The notes under the pieces: generated by a model
Databases searched by the model: none
Seen by the model: the letters and a program-made list of their open reading frames with translations, nothing else
Told to the model about the DNA's origin: nothing
Shown: positions 60,101 to 64,000 of the stretch, piece by piece
Layout of the letters: the number at the start of each line of letters is the position of its first letter
How positions within the stretch are numbered: position 1 is the stretch's first letter
Translations under genes and position numbers: made by a program
Source: Macrostomum hystrix
Lineage: Eukaryota; Platyhelminthes; Macrostomidae
Direction of reading: 5' to 3'
Length of the DNA: 64,000 nt
NCBI GenBank assembly: GCA_950097015.1
Contig: CATNEN010000011.1
Span: 5,916,001-5,980,000, forward strand

Positions 60101-60952
60101 ACAGACTGGATGTGTAACTTGTTAATTTTAACATTTGTTGAATATGCGACGGTTATCTATCATGCCACGCCGAAATCTCCTGTAGGCCTATTTCATAATC
60201 ATCCTGTAGGCCTATAGTTATTTTATCACAACCTCTATCTAAAATATTTTAAAGCCAAGCATGATGCCTTTTTTTCTAAAGTAATTTGGCCTATCTCGAA
60301 GCACTGTCAAAGGACTGTTTCTTTAAGTTGCTTAGCTAAATATTTTTTTGCTGATTAAAATATTGTGCAAGTCTGTTCTATGTTCACTAGTTTAGCTCTT
60401 TGTCCATAGGCCCTAGGCCCCTAGGCTTGTTTTCTCATAGCTAGGCCTAGTAGCTAATAATAGGCCCTAATAAAAATAATAATAATGGGCCTTATAATAA
60501 TAATTTGGATTCATATTTGATAATAATAAATAATATACAAAACCTGCCCCCTATCCAGCCAGATCTGTAGTCCATAATACAGCTAGCTACACATATTGTG
60601 TCTAGGCATTCTTTTTAAATTGTTTGTCAAACAGTTTTTCTGAAAAGTTTCATTTCCAATCAATGCAAAACATTGGGAAATCATTTTGAAACAATGGGAA
60701 ACAAATATACAATCAGAAATAATCATATGATGAGTGTCAAATGTAGTATACAAATTCTGTAGGATCAAGTGTCAAAATTCAGCAAGGGTAATAATAAAGG
60801 AGTTTTAATCCACAATAAATGATGAGTGCTAGGCCCTACTAGGCATTGATTATGTGTTTGTTAACAGTGAAAATTAGTAGAGCATGTTAGCAGAATGCAG
60901 AAAATGTGCTAATACTTCCCCTGCCACTAACCTGCTCATCCCTTTTGGCCAT
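52876..60952 (-). CDS. CLIP4: CLIP3/CLIP4-like linker protein: ankyrin repeats plus three CAP-Gly domains, seven exons
   Basis: Exons 60952-60932 (tentative, MAKRDEQ), 59103-58849, 57743-57526, 57265-56920, 55533-55276, 54475-54047 and 53127-52876. All junctions are GT/AG and in phase; total 592 residues (human CLIP3 about 547, CLIP4 about 705). Domain order matches CLIP3/4: an N-terminal block with QLFALLRQW, ankyrin repeats ([38 protein letters not shown]), then CAP-Gly 1 (about 309-372), CAP-Gly 2 (about 404-466), a poly-Gln run (about 480-490), and CAP-Gly 3 (about 510-570) ending HGINGAKLL. The CAP-Gly groove motif GKNDG reads GRHDG, GRNDG and GRNDG. CAP-Gly domains bind EEY/F tails of tubulin and EB proteins, so a microtubule or trafficking role is expected. 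The first exon is supported only by phase and donor. Confidence 0.88.
53182..53275 (-). mobile_element. tRNA-like SINE head or pseudo-tRNA
   Basis: On the minus strand: GTGCCGAGGTGGCGAAGCGA (A-box region) and CTGGGTTCGAATCTGG (B box), about 60 bases apart. The 3' side does not pair with the 5' acceptor stem, so this is not a functional tRNA. It lies in intron 6 of the CLIP-like gene. Confidence 0.55.
53285..53620 (+). mobile_element. tRNA-derived SINE of a widespread invertebrate type
   Basis: Head GTTGTAGCCTAGTGGTTAGA (A box) and GTCGGGGGTTCGATTCTCG (B box), followed by a body with GCAAGGCACTTAACTATGCA and CAGCTGTAGAAATGAGTACC. From memory these resemble the core of SINEs in sea urchins and molluscs. 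The 3' boundary is uncertain. It is in intron 6 of the CLIP-like gene, antisense. Confidence 0.7.
53848..53970. mobile_element. Partial copy of MITE family A
   Basis: CAGTAGAAAGACCAC, then GATATTTCAAATACCCGCTG and CCGAATGACCGATTTTC, matches the right end of the element at 25988-26486 read in reverse. The other terminus is not found before the CLIP exon at 54047, so it is truncated. Confidence 0.75.
54640..55265. repeat. Degenerate 16-20-bp repeat in CLIP intron 5
   Basis: Units built on TCAATCAATCAACCTGTCAA with variants (CATG, CCTT, CACG). More divergent at the left, more regular toward 55265, next to the CAP-Gly 1 exon donor. Confidence 0.9.
55575..56878. repeat. 35-bp satellite in CLIP intron 4, about 37 copies
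   Basis: Core CATGGGATCCTAGACCTAGA plus ACACACTCTCAGATC, period 35, with A/T (ACACACT/ACACAAT), CC/CG (GATCCAT/GATCGAT) and A/G variants arranged in repeating blocks. The same monomer occurs in opposite orientation in intron 3. Confidence 0.96.
57296..57482. repeat. Inverted cluster of the 35-bp repeat in CLIP intron 3
   Basis: About five units reading GGATCCCATGGATCTGAGAT and TGTGTTCTAGGTCTA, i.e. the reverse complement of the array at 55575-56878. The clusters flank exon 57265-56920 head-to-head. Confidence 0.95.
57778..58835. repeat. 24-bp satellite in CLIP intron 2
   Basis: About 43 units of 24 bp (some 21-23) with core GAGGGAAATGGGATCTCAGA. Variants TGAGATCTCA, GGGATCTTAGACAAT and GATCTCCAGACACT form higher-order blocks in the right half. 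The sense (minus) strand reads CCATTTCCCTCAG|T in most units. Confidence 0.95.
59104..60931. other. CLIP intron 1 (tentative)
   Basis: AT-rich, no array and no recognised element. Palindromic AGGCCTAG-type strings cluster near 60405-60500. It is an intron only if the short first exon at 60952-60932 is right. Confidence 0.35.
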
Positions 60953-61776
60953 AGACACTCCTAAGTATGTCAACCATTTTGCTTTTATCTCCCCCCTGCA
61001 CTGAACATTTGCCACAGACAAGTTCCCTAGAACCCAGAAGCAGCCCGAGTTCATTAGTTGCAAAAAGCAACCGTAACAATCAAAATTCCAAGTCGTGATA
61101 TTGATTGGAAATGAACCTTTTCAGAAAAACAGTTTAACAAATGATTCAAAAAGAATGCAGAGGCCTATGTCTGTGTGGATTCCAGTTCTTTCGTCTGCCG
61201 CCAGTTCGTCTGCTCAGTAGACGAAAAAGCAAACAAGTTCGTCTGCTGGCCATTCTATGGCATATACAAGTATAAGCCCTGCCATGTAGTTTGTGTGTGT
61301 GTATAGGGGTGTGTTTGTTGCAAGGAACACTGAATTCGAATAGAAGCATCTTCTATAGATGCTATGAAGTCCTTGGTTTTGTTGGCACCAAAACCTCCGG
61401 GTTTCATGGAGTGTTGGGGTAGGGCTCACAGGAATCCCCAATTGAGACAAGAGCTGTTCTCACTTACTTCTCTCATTTTCATATTAAAAATTTGTAGCAA
61501 ATTTGCAGCATTACTTTTAGTAGAAAACGCAAGTTTTTTATTCTATTGTTTTACTAAATTGAAATGCAATAAAATACTTGGTCAGAATAAAAATCGAATC
61601 ACAGGAATCTCTAGAACTTAATCTGTCTCTTTGTCTAGAACCACTTTCTCTCCCATTCTCTTTCCCCTTCTACACTCCCTTTCTCTCCCTACCTGTAAAG
61701 TAATGACTAAGCAAGTTATTGTAGAGCTCGTCTACTTAGTCCTATTTTTTTCTACGCCAATATCAGTTTTCACTAA
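60953..61776. other. Intergenic region
   Basis: No gene recognised. Short open frames on both strands (61.2-61.6 kb) lack any domain. Confidence 0.35.
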
Positions 61777-62102
61777 TGTTTCGTTCTAACTTCGGATTAT
61801 AACATGCAAAAAGTGAGCATGTACATCGGTTTATAACATGTTAGATGTTGTGTTAATGCCTACTTTAACCTTGAAGTAATCCTAATAGAAAGCCCCTTAC
61901 TAGCAGTGTAGCAATAAGAAAAATGTCTACTTTTTAACTAGCTAGCTATTAATAATCGTTAATATTAACGATTTATATAGCTCGCTAGGTATATAAATAT
62001 AATTTCTTGTTATTTCTTTATTTTGCACGCAACATCTAACATGTTATAGATCGATGCAAATGCGTCCTTTTGCATGTTATATCGCGATGTTAGAACGAAA
62101 CA
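61777..62102. mobile_element. Fold-back (long inverted repeat) DNA element
   Basis: The left arm (TGTTTCGTTCTAAC, TATAACATGCAAAA, TATAACATGTTAGATGTTG) is inverted in the right arm (CAACATCTAACATGTTATA, TTTTGCATGTTATA, GTTAGAACGAAACA). In the middle is the perfect 20-bp palindrome AATCGTTAATATTAACGATT inside a larger imperfect one (about 61939-61989). No coding capacity. I could not find a convincing target-site duplication. Confidence 0.8.
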
Positions 62103-62939
62103 GCCCTGCAGTTTTAGTCATCCATGAGTGACTCGATATAAACGCACATAAATATATCACTTGAGATCAGATAAATCACCGCTGCAAGCATTCTGTCACA
62201 TGACAAGCAACATGGCTAAAAAAGTCAACCGACTAGGATATGAATATGAGTTATTCCTTGCTTTCCGCTGACAAGTTTATTTAGGCATATCACACAAATG
62301 TATTCGGCTTTAGAAGTGATGATAGATTTATTACCTGACCATTTAATATTTTAATATTTTCTCAATAGGTGTATTGAGAATCAATTGTCTGGGCGTTGCT
62401 GGGGCCTATTGTTTGCGAGTTGAGACTCAATGCTCCGCTTTCTATTGTTCTCTTTTACTACTGGTTTTGTTTACCACATGGAGCTGCCTGTGCAATGGGT
62501 CGCTTGCAGCTAGTTGCGTAGACAGGGATTTCAATTTGAGGTAGGACTTCGGGCCGCACATTCGCGGCAATGAGAGTGTATGATTTACGACTAATAATAT
62601 GGGCACATGTTCATAAAATTAGTCAACTAAGACTTAGACAATAGACAAAGTTTATATACACAACAGAATGGTGATAATTTGCACAATTTGTGAATGACAG
62701 TGTATACGTTTAAAATACGAGCTCACATTTCAAATTGGCATTCACTTGCAATAAATTATGAGTATGTGTCATTAAACAGAGTATAGACAGAGTTTAAACA
62801 GTTGCGACTAAAAAATACAACTTGAGCAGCACCACTTAGTCTTTGAAAAGTTCATGTTCTTAAAGCGATAAAAACAAAGCAAAAATATTTAACATCCTCA
62901 GTCATTGTGGCATCAGTGAGTAGTTACTCACGAAGTTAG
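62103..62939. other. Intergenic region, 3' flank of the MULE-derived gene
   Basis: AT-rich, no gene recognised. Confidence 0.35.
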
Positions 62940-63993
62940 TTACTCAGTGGGCAGCTTAACAAACTTCGCTGTCAGCTCAGCGCAAAACCGGAGAAGGCGC
63001 ATAATGTCCTCCTCTTGACGAGCACTGCTATCGAATTTCTGCCATGCCGCCTGAATCTTGGCCTCGCGGCATCTGTAGACTAGCCTGACTCGTCTTCCAG
63101 GCCCGCCAGTAGCTTGCAGCTGTCGAGACTGCAGAACTGCAAGGGCAGCCTGTTGCAATAGGAGCTCAGCCAAGGCATAGAGATTCAAGTTGCCCTTCCT
63201 CGCTCTTCGGTTTAGAGCCATATGCCAGCCCTCCACAGAGTTATTAGTCCGCTCCCTCTTGCCGTGGACAGAGAGTTCTTCCAGGCTCCACACGCTACTC
63301 GACAGCCAGGTCACGTCCACATAGCGGCACAGAGAAACCAGCGCCTCTGTATTCGCTTTGTCGGCAAGAGCGCCAAAAGCAGTGTAAATGTGTTCGGCTG
63401 GGAGGAAGATGAGGGCCATCAGCTGCTTGCAGAACAGTCGCGTGCCCTTATCCACAGCATACGATGCAGCAAGGCCGAGCTCTTGAACTTTTCGAAAGAT
63501 GCTCTGTGCGAAGTGAAAAGAGCAGCCCTGCAGCTCAGCCCTCGGGCAGGTATGATGCAGAGCCTCCCACATCGCAGCCTCAAAGTCCAATACAGCTTCA
63601 GAAGGAGGAACTCCAGCCAGCTCAATTAGCTTTTGCAGAACTTGCAAGTAGTCGTGCTTTGATTTTCCTGACATGAGCGCGAAGCACAATGGCACTTGCT
63701 TGTGCTTCCCATCCTTCTGAAGAAGTCCATGAACTGAAAAGTAGATAATATTTACAATTTCATCCAAATGGAACAAAGCGAAGTGGAGAGAAGAATAGGA
63801 GAGAGGGAGACCAGAAGTTTGGTGGTGAATGAGAAAATGGAGTGATAGAGAAATGGGTAGCGGTGGGGGAGAAAAAAAAGGAGAGAGATAGAGGAGGGAG
63901 AGATGAGTTAGGGGTGAGGCTGAGAGGGGTAGAGATAATTTCCAAATGACAAAGAAATGACAAAACTCAATGACAAAAAGTAACAAACTTACC
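62940..63993 (-). CDS. MULE-family transposase-derived protein, 3' part
   Basis: Exon 63733-62940 plus the last bases of an upstream exon ending at 63993 (donor TTCTG|GTAAGT; acceptor TTTTCAG|TT). The 5' part is outside the window. The protein has the core of the Mutator-like transposase domain: a VPLCFALMSGKSKHDY strand, the acidic VLDFEAAMWEAL block, GCSFHFAQSIFRKVQELGL with the C-x-H pair, and a C-terminal block RERTNNSVEGWHMALNRRAR typical of FLYWCH/MULE proteins. The frame is intact to its stop and it has at least one intron. It could be an active element's gene, a relic, or a domesticated gene. No terminal inverted repeat is visible on the right because the window ends. Confidence 0.85.
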
Positions 63994-64000
63994 AGAATAT

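Overview
This is animal (metazoan) nuclear DNA. The genes have spliceosomal introns with GT/AG ends, GC-rich exons sit in AT-rich introns and spacers, the standard code is used, and the families (DEG/ENaC channel, EF-hand rhomboid, PLAT, CAP-Gly linker, TRIM/NHL-like) are animal ones. Extreme tandem-repeat content, several tRNA-derived SINEs, small inverted-repeat DNA elements and intronless tandem paralogues suggest a repeat-rich invertebrate. A free-living flatworm of the Macrostomum kind would fit, but the species is my inference, not something the sequence proves.

Layout: a two-exon DEG/ENaC channel subunit on + (387-4102); about 8 kb of satellite arrays (4.4-13.6 kb); a two-exon DTWD2-like tRNA modification gene on - (18460-13956) with three arrays in its intron; a six-exon membrane protein on - (25481-21694) with TMEM231-like architecture; a transposon-rich interval (25.9-28.9 kb: inverted-repeat MITE, GC-rich SINE, hAT MITE with perfect target-site duplication, tRNA-SINE); two nearly identical intronless EF-hand rhomboid proteases on - (31129-29522 and 34713-33106); an eleven-exon PLAT/LOXHD1-like gene on - (47283-36013) with a repetitive charged tail; a truncated and an intact TRIM/NHL-like gene on - (48831-48388; 51057-49447); a seven-exon CLIP3/4-like ankyrin plus CAP-Gly gene on - (60952-52876); a fold-back element (about 61.8-62.1 kb); and the 3' part of a MULE-transposase-derived gene running off the right edge on -.

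I built the multi-exon models by hand. At every proposed junction the donor and acceptor phases agree and the joined protein reads through, which is the main evidence for them. The genes are not an operon and show no common pathway. The shared theme is architectural: roughly 20 kb (about 30%, my estimate) of the window is short-period satellite, most introns hold their own private array, and many of those monomers contain a 3'-splice-site-like pyrimidine tract plus AG on the coding strand. That pattern, the inverted 35-bp arrays flanking a CLIP exon, and the CDS-limited identity of the rhomboid pair are the most unusual signals.
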